Assembly (NCBI GenBank): GCA_023055425.1
Contig: JALGPY010000010.1
Location: forward strand, 55,775,665-55,839,664
DNA from: Linanthus parryae
Lineage: Eukaryota > Streptophyta > Magnoliopsida > Ericales > Polemoniaceae
DNA: 64,000 nt
Direction of reading: 5' to 3'
Numbering within the stretch: the first letter of the stretch is position 1; the number at the start of each line of letters is the position of its first letter. This document shows, in pieces, positions 31,831 through 44,631 of this stretch. The position numbers and the translations under genes were made by a program. A model generated the notes under the pieces. It was given only the letters and a program-made list of their open reading frames with translations, was not told where the DNA came from and made no database searches.

Positions 31831-33247
31831 TGTTGGAATTGTGCCCTAGAGGCAATCAATTAATTGTGACAAATATATGGATTTACGATTCATTATGTTA
31901 TCGATATGGAGATATGCTAACATGAATGAAGTCCTTAGAATATAAGGTGTTATATTCTTAAATATCCCTGGTCAATTATAATGATTAATGGGACAATCAT
32001 CTATAGACTAGTATGGGGTTGGATTGATATGGAGATATCACGATCCAACACATGCGTATGCATTAGGAGTAATGGCATACTGGATTGACCCACCACGAAA
32101 AGGATACATTAGATTATGTGAAGTCACAATCGCTTTTCGTAGTGCTAATATTATTGCAATCCTTGGACTTGAAGTCACTAGATACTCTAGTTGTGAAATA
32201 TTGCGCTTTGATGTTATCAAACGTTACACCGTAACTGGGTAATCATAAAGGTGGCTATCGGGCGTGATAGGAAGCAAGCTTAGAGATCGTAGTGATGTAG
32301 ATAGGATTTGTCCCTCCCACATAATGGGGGTAAATATCCACGGCCACTCGAGGGATGAGGCTTATTGAATGTCTGGCCAGACTCAGATAAATTAATATAG
32401 AGATATTAATGTTATCTGCAAGTATAAGCATATTCCCAGGATCGAGGAACTATGGATTGGATATACGAGTGTGACTATTTATGTCTCGTGTCCAATCCGG
32501 ATATGGAGACAAAGGGATAATGCAATATGACATATTGGGCACAAAGGTTTGTCGGGATCACTGACTATTTCTATTGGTTGGGTGGCATGGATGTGTTGCT
32601 AGACACCGCTCCATGTTAGTAATAGTTACTACCAACTATATAGAAACCTATGGGGTCACACGTCAAATAGAGTAGAGCTAGATTTGGGATTAATTAATAT
32701 GGATTAATTAATAGAAGGATCATTGTGCAACACCTTGCAAACTTAGTAGGACTAATTTGCAAGGAAGGGAATAGTTCTAGTCCTACTAGAACAAGAAAAC
32801 TCTTTTATGGAAACAACAAGGAGGCCCTAGCTTCCTTCCCAAAACATGAGTTATTAGTCATAACACATAAAGAGTGGGAGAGAGCAAAAGAGAGAGCAAG
32901 ACAAGGTGCTAGGGCCGAAACCCTAGCCACCCGTCCGCCTCCTACCCGACGGCAAAGAGAGGCCGCCCCTCTCTTGTGCCTTTGGTGATTTGTTGCTTTG
33001 ATCTTCATCCCTCTTCCTCCAAGGTTCAAGCTAGCACTTGATTGAAGGAAGAATCTAGATCTCACCTCTAGACGTGGATCAACCGTAGAGACGAGGACAT
33101 CATTCTTCGTGTGATCTCACAAATCAAAAGGTACACATCTTCTATGTCCTTGATCATGTTATGATGTCTCTTCCTGTGATCCTTGGTGGGCTTTGAGTAG
33201 GATTAATTTTTGTTATTCCGCTGCGTTACCTACGTCAAAACCCAACA
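31831..33247 (+). repeat. Element B LTR 2 (middle), TATA-less
   Basis: 1417 bp. It matches LTRs 1 and 3 except for a 21-bp deletion at about 32820-32823, which removes the TATATAAA box. The deletion lies between two AAGGAG words in the parent sequence, so short-repeat slippage or end joining explains it. Confidence 0.93.
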
Positions 33248-36200
33248 GTGGTATCAGAGCCACAGGTCGTAGAGCATAACATGATATTATGTGTTTACGA
33301 TTTCAGTTCATACACTGTATTATTGTTTATTACGCGAAAACTGAAAAATTGGCATAGTAGATGCAATATTGAATTTGATTCAATCAAACAAGACCCAATT
33401 TAACATTGGATGTTAGAATTGGTGAGTTTAATCACATAGGATGTGAATAATTTTGTTCTTGAAAAATTAGGGTTCATGGGCACATGCTTGGAAAAGGGGT
33501 TTTCCAAGTATGGAATTAATTAAACTTGGGCAACAAGGAATAAGTTGTTTTGGAAACAACTAAACTTGGGAAACAAGTAAGAAGTTGTTTATGGAAACAA
33601 CTAAACTTGGGAACCAAGGAAAGAATTATTTTGGAAACAATACCATAAGGGTGTTTTGGAAACAACCCAACAAGGAAGGAATTGTTTATGGAAACAATTC
33701 CATATATTGTTTTTGTAAATAATTCCATGAATTGTTTATGGAAACAATTCCATGAGGAGGTGTGGCCCATGTAGGGACCGCCCCTCTCTCTCCTTGCCGC
33801 CCAAGTAACACACGGCACAAGAGGGGCCGGCACACCCTAGCACACGGCCTAGCCGTGTGGGCTAGGGGCCGGCCGGCCCGGGCCTAGTGTGGCGGTTCCT
33901 TGGTTGATTTCGGCCATTCTTTGGTAAATCCTTTGGACCGTTGTGAAACCCTAGTTACCCAATTTCATTAAAATTAAACAAGCGCGTTAAAAATTGGTTT
34001 TAACTGTATTATGTGCTTTATTGCATGGTGGATGGATATGGCCTAGGATTGTGGATGTTTATTGTTTTGTGGTTTGGTTTACGGCCTGCGAGCTGATCAA
34101 ATTAATGTAATAATTAATTAAGTTTTACGGCCTGCGAGTCGTTCTTTTTCTCCTCGACATGTGAGGCTTTTATTATTTATTTATTCTAGATGTTAGGCTA
34201 GAATTAGAAATATTTAGATGATAGCCAAGAACATGGAGAAGAAGACCGGAGAACCAAAGGAGCCAAAAGACATCCCTAGGCGCGCAGCTATGGTGGAGCA
34301 CATGGAGATGAGCTTGTCACTTTAGGGCATATAGATATTATCATTGGCTTGGTAATATCTTAGTCTAGGGGCCATATCCATGCCACGCTATTTTCTTTTG
34401 TGGATGTTTATTATTTATGTCTTGTTATTTATTTTGTGTGTATGGCGATACTAGCAAAACGTTAACAAGATAATAATAAACAAGGTTGGTCTTTTATTGT
34501 GGATGGCCCAATCCAAATAAGTAGACCATGTTGATAAGATCAACCAAACAACTTAAAAGAAATCCCTCAATTAAATATTGCGTTTTGCCTTCTCTTGCCA
34601 AAACACCCTTCATGATCATGGCCTATTAAAATTCGGGCTTGCCAAAGCAAGGCGATTTTAATTTTCATGATGTGTCGCGGACGACGCAAGCTAGTAATGC
34701 GTGTATGTTGAAAGCAAGAGGTTGGACGCAACTAGGCAAGAGTCAATTGGATTGATGAGCTTAGAGGCATGACAATTAGGTGTTATCTAATTGGATAAAG
34801 AATAAAATGAATTTATTCACCTAATTGGACCAAGAGTTGCATGGGATGCAATTGGAATGGTTCCTACCTAATAACCAATTCTTGGGTGACTTGCCAAAGC
34901 AAGCTCAAGAAGAAGTGAAAAGGGATCTTGGACCCACTAGAAAATAAAATATTTTCCGCATTAATGGTGAGGGCTATTAATCCGAGAAAAATAGTGGGAG
35001 CTATATTTAATAATTTAAATCCTTGTTGAATATAGTTATACGTCACAATGCTTTGCATAATCCTATAAGTGTTGAATACCCATCGCATTAAACAAACAAA
35101 CGCGACTTTATGTCCATGAGATGGACAAGATGTCTGGAATCTATTTTCTAGATTGGTATAAAATCGAGAATTGTTCTCAAGTTAAGGAAATATGTTGTAC
35201 ATTGTAGATCATATATTTCTCTTCCCACCAACTACCAAAAGCACTAAAGCCTTATGGAAGGAACATCAAAGAATGGTTCTTTGGAAGTAACTTGTCTCAT
35301 GTCAAGCTCCCATGGACTCAGAGCTTTGGAAGCAAGATGAGAAATATGGAGGCATGTGATATGATCATACGAGCTTGTCATGAAAGGCTTGAGGTGTTGC
35401 TCCACTATGCAATCTCTTGCTTAGCACTCGTCATGGTCAAGATGGAATAAGTTCAGGTTTGCCAAAGCAAAGCGACTTAGTTCATCGAGATATGACGCGA
35501 CGACACAAGTCAGTAATGTGTGGCTGCTGAAGCAAGATGTGAAGCGCAAACTAAACTAACTCAATATGATTGAAAGCTTAGATATTGGGAGTTATCTATA
35601 AGATATATAAAGAATATATAGTTATTCTCCCAAGTGGACCAAGAATTGCATTGGATGCAATTACAGTTTTGTTTTAAAGTTGATTTACTCAATATGATTG
35701 AAAAATCACTAAACAAAACACTCATAATGGGCATGGGCAAAAACTGTTAATAGTTAACGGCATGGGTAAGGGCAAATGGTTTGCGCCGAACCCATGAGTA
35801 TAAAGCAAGCCTGTTGCTAAAACCAAGTTGCCTCGAAGTCCCATAGGTGGTGTAGTGGAAGAGAGACTGCCCAAAGTACATGGAAGTAAATAATAAAGGA
35901 ATTATGAATTCCGACTTGGGTATTTTATTATAAAAATCCAATGTGTCTCTGTCATCATCAAGAGTATATGATACTAGATGAGGATCTCACATTTATAGAA
36001 ATGTGTAGGATCTCAAGAGACGAAGACAATTGGATAAGGAAGAAATAATCCTACACGTGGGGCTATGAAGCAAAGGGTTGCTGAAAAGTCGTAGGGAATT
36101 ATTTCTACCTTTCAGAAATTGTTCATGAATTAGACAAAAGGGATAATGTCCCTGCTATGAGTAGGACCATTATCATAGTTTCTTGTTTGGACAAGAAAGC

Positions 36201-38612
36201 TCCTTATCATAATAAAAGGACAAATGTTGTTCTATTTATTATGGTATGCATTATTGTAATGCAATTTTGTCTAAGTGGATTCTATATCCATGATCATGAT
36301 AATTTCATCTATAACATTAATACCTAGAGGTTTGCATATAATGATATGAACTTCACTTATCTTTAGCATTATCGTTTAGGCCCATAAATAAGAGATACAT
36401 ATCTAGAACTCCATTAGGATGGATTTCTGGGACTCATTTGATTATTTAATCATATGAGACATGTAAGACTTATTAGGCAAAGATATGATCTTTTGGGAAT
36501 CATACATATTGATGTATGAAGGCCGCTAAGCACAAATACTAAAGATGGTTTTAGTACTTCATCATATTTACTGATAGGATCAGAGAAATATGAATTTGTG
36601 TATCTTATGAAGAAACAAATCAGAATCCTTTGAATTGTTCAAAGTATTCAGGAATGAAGTAGAGAACCAACTTGGCAAAAGTATTTAGACTCTACGATTG
36701 GATCATAGAAGAAAATACTTGAGCCAAGGGTTTGACAAGAATCTATGGGAATATTGGATATGATCCAAAACTCGCTCCACCTAGCACGCCACATGGGTTT
36801 TGGCGTGTCTAAAAGGAGAGTTCGAACCTTGTAGGACACGGTTCGGACCATGATGAGTCAAACAGAACTTCCAATTTACTTTTAGGGGCTATGTTCTAAT
36901 TACAGCAAATTTCGCCCTTAACCTTATTCCATCAAAAACGGATTATGAAAAACACCATATGAGATATGGACTAGGAAGTGTCCTAGTATGTCATTCATAA
37001 ATATTTGGGGTTATGATGTTTATGTAAAAGAGTTTACAAATAAACTTGGACCCAAGTCGGATAAATGTTTTGTGGGATATCCTGAAAAGGATATTATTTC
37101 TACAACCTAATCGAGAACAAACTGTTTGTTTCTCGAACCACAGTGTTTCTAGGAAGAGATTGTCTCTAAAAGAAACAGTGGGAGGACTGTAGAACTTGAA
37201 GGAGTTCAAGAACCACAACAGAACATTGATCCGTTTGATGGAACATGAGCAGGATCACAAGGTGTTGTGGAGCAACCTACTCAGATAACACAAGAACCTC
37301 GTAGGACAGGTAGGATATGTCAAGGGACAAGAGAAATAAGGATTTCTCATAACCCGTGATATATTGCTCATCGAGATGAGCCTACAACCTATGAGAAGGC
37401 CACGTGTGGGCCATACTCTCAGAAATGGCTAGGAGCCATAGTATACGATATGGAATCCATGTATACCAACAAAGTATGGACTTTGGTGGAACCACCTGAA
37501 TGGGTAGGACCCATAGGGTGCAAGTAGGTTATGAGGAAACCAACATGGATGGTAATATGATTACTTTTAAGGGACAACTGGTTTGAAAGGGTTTCATGAG
37601 AATTCATAGTATAGACTATGACGAAATCTTACCCCAATTGTGATGCTTAAATCCATTCGCATCCTGCTTGTAGCAATCTGTTTATAGATTGAATCAAGCT
37701 TCTAGGAGTTGGACTCTTCAAATTAATGATGCAATCAAAGGAGTTTGGTTCCATCAAAATTGAAGATGATACTTGTGTTTACAAGAAGGTTAGTGGGAGC
37801 ATAGTTAAATTTCTGGTCTTGTATGTAGAGACATACTAATCATTGGGAACAATGTCTCTACTCTGCAATCTGTTAAAGATTGGCTAGAGAAATTGATTTC
37901 CAATAATTGACTTAGGCGAGACAATCTATAAAATCTATGGAGATAGATTAAGTATTTGATCAGCCTGAGTCATGGTACATATATTGACGAGGAGTTGAAA
38001 TGGTTCAACATGTAGGAATATGGATTCTTACCCATGTCACATGGAATTAGTCTTTGGAAGACTAATTGTCTTACCAATTAGATTGGGAATGGACCGTATG
38101 AATTAGATTCACGAGATACGCCATGAGATGTACTAGGCCAGACGTGTCATAAAGCATGACACAAAGATACCAATCAAATCCAAGTGAGGTGTCACTTGAT
38201 AATTTTCAAGATTATCCTTAAGTACTTGAGAAGGAATAAAGGATAAACTCTTGATTAATGGAGGATAGGAGAAGTTTACTGTAAGGGGTTACAGTGATGA
38301 GAATTTCCATCTGACAAAGAAGATTTCAGATTATAGTCGAGTTTTATGTTTTATGCTAGAGGGAGTGACTGTGAGCTGGAAAGGTTCCAGGCAAGATTCA
38401 GTCACTGATTCTAACATAGAGGACTGAGTAAATTAATGCATAAGATGTTTTTATTCAGAATATTCAATCTCGATCAAATTGTTGATGGAGGAGATGTGAA
38501 TATTTGCAAGGTGCCAGCATATGTCTCGCCCCTACGCAGTGTAAGCGTGGAGGACCGCGCTAGAACAATAGGCATATGATGCAGGAGATTGACTCTAGTG
38601 CAAGTGGGAGAC
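33248..38612 (+). pseudogene. Element B internal domain, unit 2
   Basis: Nearly identical to unit 1 (26466-31830) with no length change. It shares every stop and frameshift I checked, so the decay of gag-pol predates the tandem. A few substitutions differ, for example TTGGGTTC against TTTTGTTC near 33452. Confidence 0.9.
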
Positions 38613-40050
38613 TGTTGGAATTGTGCCCTAGAGGCAATCAATTAATTGTGACAAATATATGGATTTACGATTCATTATGTTATCGATATGGAGATATGCT
38701 AACATGAATGAAGTCCTTAGAATATAAGGTGTTATATTCTTAAATATCCCTGGTCAATTATAATGATTAATGGGACAATCATCTATAGACTAGTATGGGG
38801 TTGGATTGATATGGAGATATCACGATCCAACACATGCGTATGCATTAGGAGTAATGGCATACTGGATTGACCCACCACGAAAAGGATACATTAGATTATG
38901 TGAAGTCACAATCGCTTTTCGTAGTGCTAATATTATTGCAATCCTTGGACTTGAAGTCACTAGATACTCTAGTTGTGAAATATTGCGCTTTGATGTTATC
39001 AAACGTTACACTGTAACTGGGTAATCATAAAGGTGGCTATCGGGCGTGATAGGAAGCAAGCTTAGAGATCGTAGTGATGTAGATAGGATTTGTCCCTCCC
39101 ACATAATGGGGGTAAATATCCACGGCCACTCGAGGGATGAGGCTTATTGAATGTCTGGCCAGACTCAGATAAATTAATATAGAGATATTAATGTTATCTG
39201 CAAGTATAAGCATATTCCCAGGATCGAGGAACTATGGATTGGATATACGAGTGTGACTATTTATGTCTCGTGTCCAATCCGGATATGGAGACAAAGGGAT
39301 AATGCAATATGACATATTGGGCACAAAGGTTTGTCGGGATCACTGACTATTTCTATTGGTTGGGTGGCATGGATGTGTTGCTAGACACCGCTCCATGTTA
39401 GTAATAGTTACTACCAACTATATAGAAACCTATGGGGTCACACGTCAAATAGAGTAGAGCTAGATTTGGGATTAATTAATATGGATTAATTAATAGAAGG
39501 ATCATTGTGCAACACCTTGCAAACTTAGTAGGACTAATTTGCAAGGAAGGGAATAGTTCTAGTCCTACTAGAACAAGAAAACTCTTTTATGGAAACAACA
39601 AGGAGTTGTTGGAGTATATAAAGGAGGCTCTAGCTTCCTTCCTAAAACATGAGTTATTAGTCATAACACATAAAGAGTGGGAGAGAGCAAAAGAGAGAGC
39701 AAGACAAGGTGCTAGGGCCGAAACCCTAGCCACCCGTCCGCCCCCTACCCGACGGCAAAGAGAGGCCGCCCCTCTCTTGTGCCTTTGGTGATTTGTTGCT
39801 TTGATCTTCATCCCTCTTCCTCCAAGGTTCAAGCTAGCACTTGATTGAAGGAAGAATCTAGATCTCACCTCTAGACGTGGATCAACCGTAGAGACGAGGA
39901 CATCATTCTTCGTGTGATCTCACAAATCAAAAGGTACACATCTTCTATGTCCTTGATCATGTTATGATGTCTCTTCCTGTGATCCTTGGTGGGCTTTGAG
40001 TAGGATTAATTTTTGTTATTCCGCTGCGTTACCTACGTCAAAACCCAACA
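38613..40050 (+). repeat. Element B LTR 3
   Basis: 1438 bp with an intact TATA box at 39615-39622. It shares the C in ACATGCGTATG with LTR 2 against G in LTR 1. Confidence 0.95.
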
Positions 40051-40320
40051 CAAACTTCAAAAATAAACACAAGTCCCAGGCTCATAATGTAGCTGCAGAG
40101 GTTACAGTGTCTAGAGTGACAGATTCATCAGCTGACGAGACTGTGTTTCCTTTCTCTCAAGCTCACTGCCAGCAGATGATGATCTATATCAACACTCAAA
40201 TGCATCAATCTCAAAAAGGGACTTCTGATGATTCTCATTCAGTATCTCCTTCTCATAGTCATAATTATGGTTCCATGGAGAGTCCTCTTCATCAGTATTC
40301 TAAGGTTAATTCTATGTGAA
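40051..40320 (+). pseudogene. Element A gag, 3' part
   Basis: This continues element A's gag past the B insertion: FKNKHKSQAHN, a spacer, FPFSQAHCQQMMIYINTQM (the helix commonly found after the knuckle in this gag lineage), then a Ser/His-rich tail to a stop near 40318. The first five bases are B's target duplication. No protease, integrase or RT of A follows. Confidence 0.8.
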
Positions 40321-40877
40321 ATACCTCGTTTTGTGTCTACGGGCGTTTTTGTGCTATTAATATAAGTGTTGGGAGTTTATTTTCATTGTTAATAAGCTTT
40401 TGGGGTTTTTATGACTTTTAACTAAAGTTGTTAGTGTCTTTTACCTTAACTAGGGGTGTTAAAGTGTCTTTACCTAAACTAGGGGTGTGAAAGTGTCTTT
40501 TTCATCATATTGATACAAAATCTTACAATTAAAAAATCAATATGGCGTGATTCAATCGGATGCAATTGGATTCCTTCTCTTCTTCGTCAAATTTTTCTTC
40601 CAACCCTTCCTTTCTTGTTGATTTCTCTCCAAAATCATCATCATCATCACTAGTCCTCCCTCACTCTCACAACAAATCAAATCAGCCTCCCTCCCTCTCG
40701 TCATTCTCTCTGAAATAGCCAATAAACTCACCAACTCACTGCTCCCTCATCAACGACCCCCACCAGCGTCTCTCTCTCCATCTGTCTCTCGCCGAGCAGC
40801 CGACCAGCATCAGCAGCATCAGCATCAAGCTGCGTTCAATCAAGTCCATTTACTGAATTCTCCCTCTTCTTCGTCAG
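40321..40877. other. Gene-free sequence with a short tandem repeat
   Basis: Between about 40425 and 40505 a 30-bp unit containing AACTAGGGGTGTTAAAGTGT occurs about three times with changes. The remainder is pyrimidine-rich. No gene is recognised. Confidence 0.5.
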
Positions 40878-41002
40878 TTTCTTCTTCTTTTCTTCTTCTT
40901 CTTCTTCTTCTTCTTCTTCTTCTTCTTCTTCTTCTTCTTCTTCTTCTTCTTCTTCTTCTTCTTCTTCTTCTTCTTCTTCTTCTTCTTCTTCTTCTTCTTC
41001 TT
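40878..41002. repeat. (TTC)n microsatellite
   Basis: About 125 bp of near-perfect TTC repeats, with one short interruption near the left end. The purine strand reads as poly-lysine, which accounts for the open frame there. Confidence 0.95.
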
Positions 41003-41396
41003 GACAGTTGCTGCTCTTTCTCTTTTCTTTTTTTTTTCTTCTATGGGTCGTCTAACCTCATAGATTTCCATCAGCCCCTTTCGGCCACCAAGCTCCTCCA
41101 CCACATCGCCGACCACAACTTCGTCCTGCCTCTCAATCGTCTCAATTTATCTCTCCTACTTGTAAGTTTCATAGCATTCTCTAATTTCAGATTCTTAGTC
41201 ACTCTTGGTTTCATGTCATTATTACATTACTCTTCATGAATCGTTAGAATCGTTCATGTACTCGCTTTACCCCATTAACCCTAGTTTATGTAGGTGGTAA
41301 AATCAATCAGAAACAATAGACTAATTAGAAACTACCACTTTGGGTCCGAACAGCGGACAGCGGACACCAGTCTCTATAGTCATCGATATCTTGGTT

Positions 41397-41573
41397 TCAT
41401 GTCATTATTAGTAGTTCATCAGAAGCACAATAGTCATCGATATCTTGCCATAACTTCTCCAACTCTGGGTCCGAACAGCGGACACCAGTCTCTATAGAAG
41501 GGACTGCTCTTGTGATAACTCCATGAGAAACATGATTTGGGTGTAACAAACAGGAGAAATCACCATTCTGCAT
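41397..41573 (-). pseudogene. Duplicated 5' fragment of the SUVH-like gene
   Basis: 59 codons from an ATG at 41573. They align with the first 55 residues of the protein at 11088 and share PELEKLWQDIDDYCASDE exactly. One codon is missing relative to the first copy and several residues differ. After this, similarity ends in a small rearrangement and a stop at 41397-41399. The frame is preserved over the shared part, but no domain is encoded. Confidence 0.85.
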
Positions 41574-42195
41574 TTCTAATCACAGAGAGAATGAGAGAAT
41601 TTTCAAAATCTCTCTGTTTGATTCCCTAGGGAAGTGAAGGAGAATTGGAGTGAATGAGAACTTTGAATAACGATGGATACTACTAATAAGAAGTAATAGG
41701 GACCGCAACATACTTATTCATCACTTCAGTGTACAAAGAGGAAATGAGTTACATACAAAGAAATCTATCTGTTAGTGGAAATGTGTATGGAAGAAGTCAT
41801 GTGATCAGAAAGCACATTAATTGTGCATATACTAGAAAAAGGAGAAACAGAGAAAGATGGTGACAATTAATTAACTTTGTGTGTTTTGCCTAGGCAGATG
41901 CACAAAGAATACTTCCCCAAATTGCGTAACCCAGGCACATTCGGTTGTCATGTCACGGTCATCTACATATCTCAGGCCAGCTTGCTTACAATTTTTCACA
42001 TATATAGTGAATTCACATTTTTCTTCCACGCCTTTAATTTTCACATCAAATGAAGCACATTGCTTGTTTTTTGTTCTTTACGTAATTCAAAAAAAAAAAA
42101 ATCTTTTATTATTGTTCACCATTTTTTTGGTTGGGATTTTGACACTTTCACTTAAATGACGATTTTGTTTCCATAACGTGCTGCTTTATCAATTC
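41574..42195 (-). repeat. Duplicated upstream region of the SUVH-like gene
   Basis: Collinear with 11089-11705. Similarity ends at the words ...CAATTCCTGATAA, where the first copy carries the extra block that contains element D. Confidence 0.85.
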
Positions 42196-42210
42196 CTGAT
42201 AAAAAGACTT

Positions 42211-42755
42211 AAGTGAAACTACAACCCAGCTGCATTGGTGGAGGAGGTGAAGTGTCAAGGAGGCGATAGGTGGCTGTGAAGAGGAGAACATGAGAGAGGT
42301 TGAGAGAGAGAGAGAGAGAGTTGTTTGATTGATGCCTTGAAGTGTGAAGAAATCACCAAGAGCAAAAACAACGACCAAGAAGAAGACAAGGATGTGACTG
42401 CAGCACTTCGGCTTCAGAAGTAGGCCGCACGAACTCTGAACGAGGTCACACGACCTAAAGTAGGTCGCACGACATACTGTACTAGGTCACACGACCTAAT
42501 TTGGGGCTGGCGAATTCTGAATTGTTTCCTTATTCTCTTAGTTCGATTTTGGGCGATCTTGGGCACTCTAACAGGACTCTTAGGGTTCCTATAGATATAT
42601 GAAAATATTTTAATCGGCTACTCTTGTTAAATAATGGTCCTTCTTCGCCGTGGACGTGGTTAGCATACTTTATTCTAGCGAACCACATTAAATCTTGTGT
42701 TCTTGCTTCATTTGTGTTTTCGTTCATCGTTCGTGAGGTGTGAGTGCTATAACAA
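42211..42755 (+). repeat. F2 5' LTR portion
   Basis: Collinear with 20519-21058. It ends just before TGGTATCAGAGT at 42758. It includes a (GA)n run near 42304-42320 and the palindrome array. The outer edge is unresolved. Confidence 0.6.
42422..42497. repeat. Palindrome array in F2 LTR
   Basis: Four AGGTC(A/G)CACGACCT-type units at 42422, 42443, 42462 and 42484, spaced as in F1. Two are perfect but for the central base. Confidence 0.75.
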
Positions 42756-42757
42756 AC

Positions 42758-42769
42758 TGGTATCAGAGT
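42758..42769 (+). other. F2 primer-binding site
   Basis: TGGTATCAGAGT, one mismatch from the copia consensus. It is followed by the gag start region. Confidence 0.85.
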
Positions 42770-42776
42770 CTAGGTC

Positions 42777-44033
42777 ATGACTATTTCACAAAGAAAAATG
42801 TACATATATATGTTTGAAGATCGGAATGTTTACACGAGGGAACAACTTTTGTCTGAGGAAGATCAAGATGTGTGCCTTCTTAAAGTCGCAAGGCATCTGG
42901 AGTCCTTTGACCGCGGACAAGGGAGGCATGAATGTTGCATCGACAGAGTAAAGGATGATGGAGGAGAAAGAACATTCAAACATCATGTTGTGGTTGCCGG
43001 ATTACATTATCACGGAGGTCGCATATCAGACAACGACATCTGCTCTATGAGACAAGTTGGAGAGTCTCTACATGAAGAAGTCGCTCACCATGAAGTTGAT
43101 CCTCAAGCAATGGTTTTTTCACTCTATGAATGCTAAAATGTACGCCTCTCAAAGATCACCTTCATAAATTAAACATGATTCTTCTAGAATGATGTAATAT
43201 TGACGAGAAGGTTAATAAATGAGGATGCCACACTCCTTTTGTTGGTATTGTTACCCATATCATACATGAAATTTGTGCAGTCATTTACTGTGAATAAGGA
43301 AGATTGATTATAGAAGAAGTTAAACCGTTCTCCATTCTAGGTAATTTCACCATAAAGGCACATACACAGGTACAAAAGACCACACTTCTGGATTTTAGCA
43401 ACATGGGGAAGAAAGAGGAGTAAGAAGAAAAAGAAAAGACATTTTTTTGGTTCTAAGTTACCCAATGATATTTAAGCTTGCTGAAAGAAAAAAGGGGCAC
43501 TGGAAATTGATTGCCCGAAACGAGGACAATAGGAACAGAACATGTTGGCACTAGTAGACATGAATACCATTGAGGAACATAATGTTTTTCTAGTTAATGT
43601 CGTCACATTGGACACATTAGTTCTAGATTCAGGGGCTTGTATCATATTTTCTCTAACGAGGAGCTGTTCTCGACATACATCCAACAGATGGAGAGTCTGT
43701 CTATATGGAAAACGGAGCTATCTGCAAGGAATTGAAGCGACTCTGTTAGATTAAAGATGAATGAAGGGAAGTTATGCACTTTAGAGAAATTCAAGCATGT
43801 ACCACTTATCAAGAGGATTATAAAAAACTCGAGTCTACTTGACAGCAACGGTTAGAATTTCAAAGGTGAAGGTAGAGACCTGCAAGTCCGCAAGGGTTCC
43901 AAGCTGATTCTCAAGGGAGTCAAAATTGGAAATTTGTACATACTATGAGGTTCAACGGTCACATGTTCAGTCGGAAATGTCTCATCTTATATTCAAGAAG
44001 CTGATGAAGCTTAGCTATGGCATATGAGACTCC
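42777..44033 (+). pseudogene. F2 copia gag and protease, broken
   Basis: The counterpart of F1's 21078-22335. An ATG at 42777 opens a 119-codon frame, but the gag motifs are spread over several frames (for example the LESLYMKKSLTMKLI region near 43065-43110). The protease region at 43542-43750 keeps the catalytic VLDSGA, which F1 has lost. The pre-integrase GEVRHIP-like region near 43785 is eroded. The element is interrupted at 44033 by a 3.5-kb insertion, and the same reading resumes at 47535. Confidence 0.85.
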
Positions 44034-44631
44034 TGTAACACCCCCTCATTCCGGCTCGGGAGAGACCGGGAGGATGCTACTCATAAAGAAACGGCGGAAT
44101 CGTGAACAAAACATTCCATACTTAAATATATTACAAATGATGATTGTCTTCAACATGAAACATACTTTTACACAAGACGAGATTAGTCTACTATTAAACA
44201 AGATACGATTATGCTAAGAGTTGTCTTAATCAAAGTACTAATAGATACTAGGTGAGTCCACGATCCCCTTACGCCAATCTCCCAGCTCCTACACCTGCGG
44301 GGGAATGAAAACAAAGACCGCAGTTTTTCGAAAATCAGCATGAAATACTGAGTGAGATACACCTTAGCATGTAAAGCCGGAAGATGAGAACATCACAGTG
44401 TTACGCGTGTAATAAAAATGAGGAATAACAGACTATGAGTAAAAGTAACCCAATATCAAAGTTTGCAGCGTCATAAACAACAGTTTTAGTCAATTTACGA
44501 TTGGCAATATCCAGCTTCAAACATTTCCAATTAAATTCTTCACAAGTGCCAATTTCCAAATAGAATAAGAATCCATTTATCACTTTCCAAATATAGAATC
44601 AAAAGAGTCCATTATTAAGCACAATGCCGGA

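Larger units (their letters stand above)
25028..40050 (+). mobile_element. Element B: three-LTR, two-unit copia array
   Basis: Three LTRs (25028-26465, 31831-33247, 38613-40050) alternate with two internal domains of identical length (5365 bp). Only one target duplication exists: CAAAC at 25023-25027 and 40051-40055, so the array behaves as one insertion in element A. The internal copies are collinear at a constant offset of 6782 with only scattered substitutions. Each unit has a primer site and polypurine tract. LTR ends and internal remnants resemble the Angela/Tork-like element C. Likely origin: one insertion, then unequal recombination between LTRs of homologues or sisters, giving a tandem unit. 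Confidence 0.93.

Noticed and set aside
39996..40319. A 107-codon frame that looks like one gene
   Set aside because: It is a chance fusion of the end of B LTR 3 with the 3' part of element A gag.
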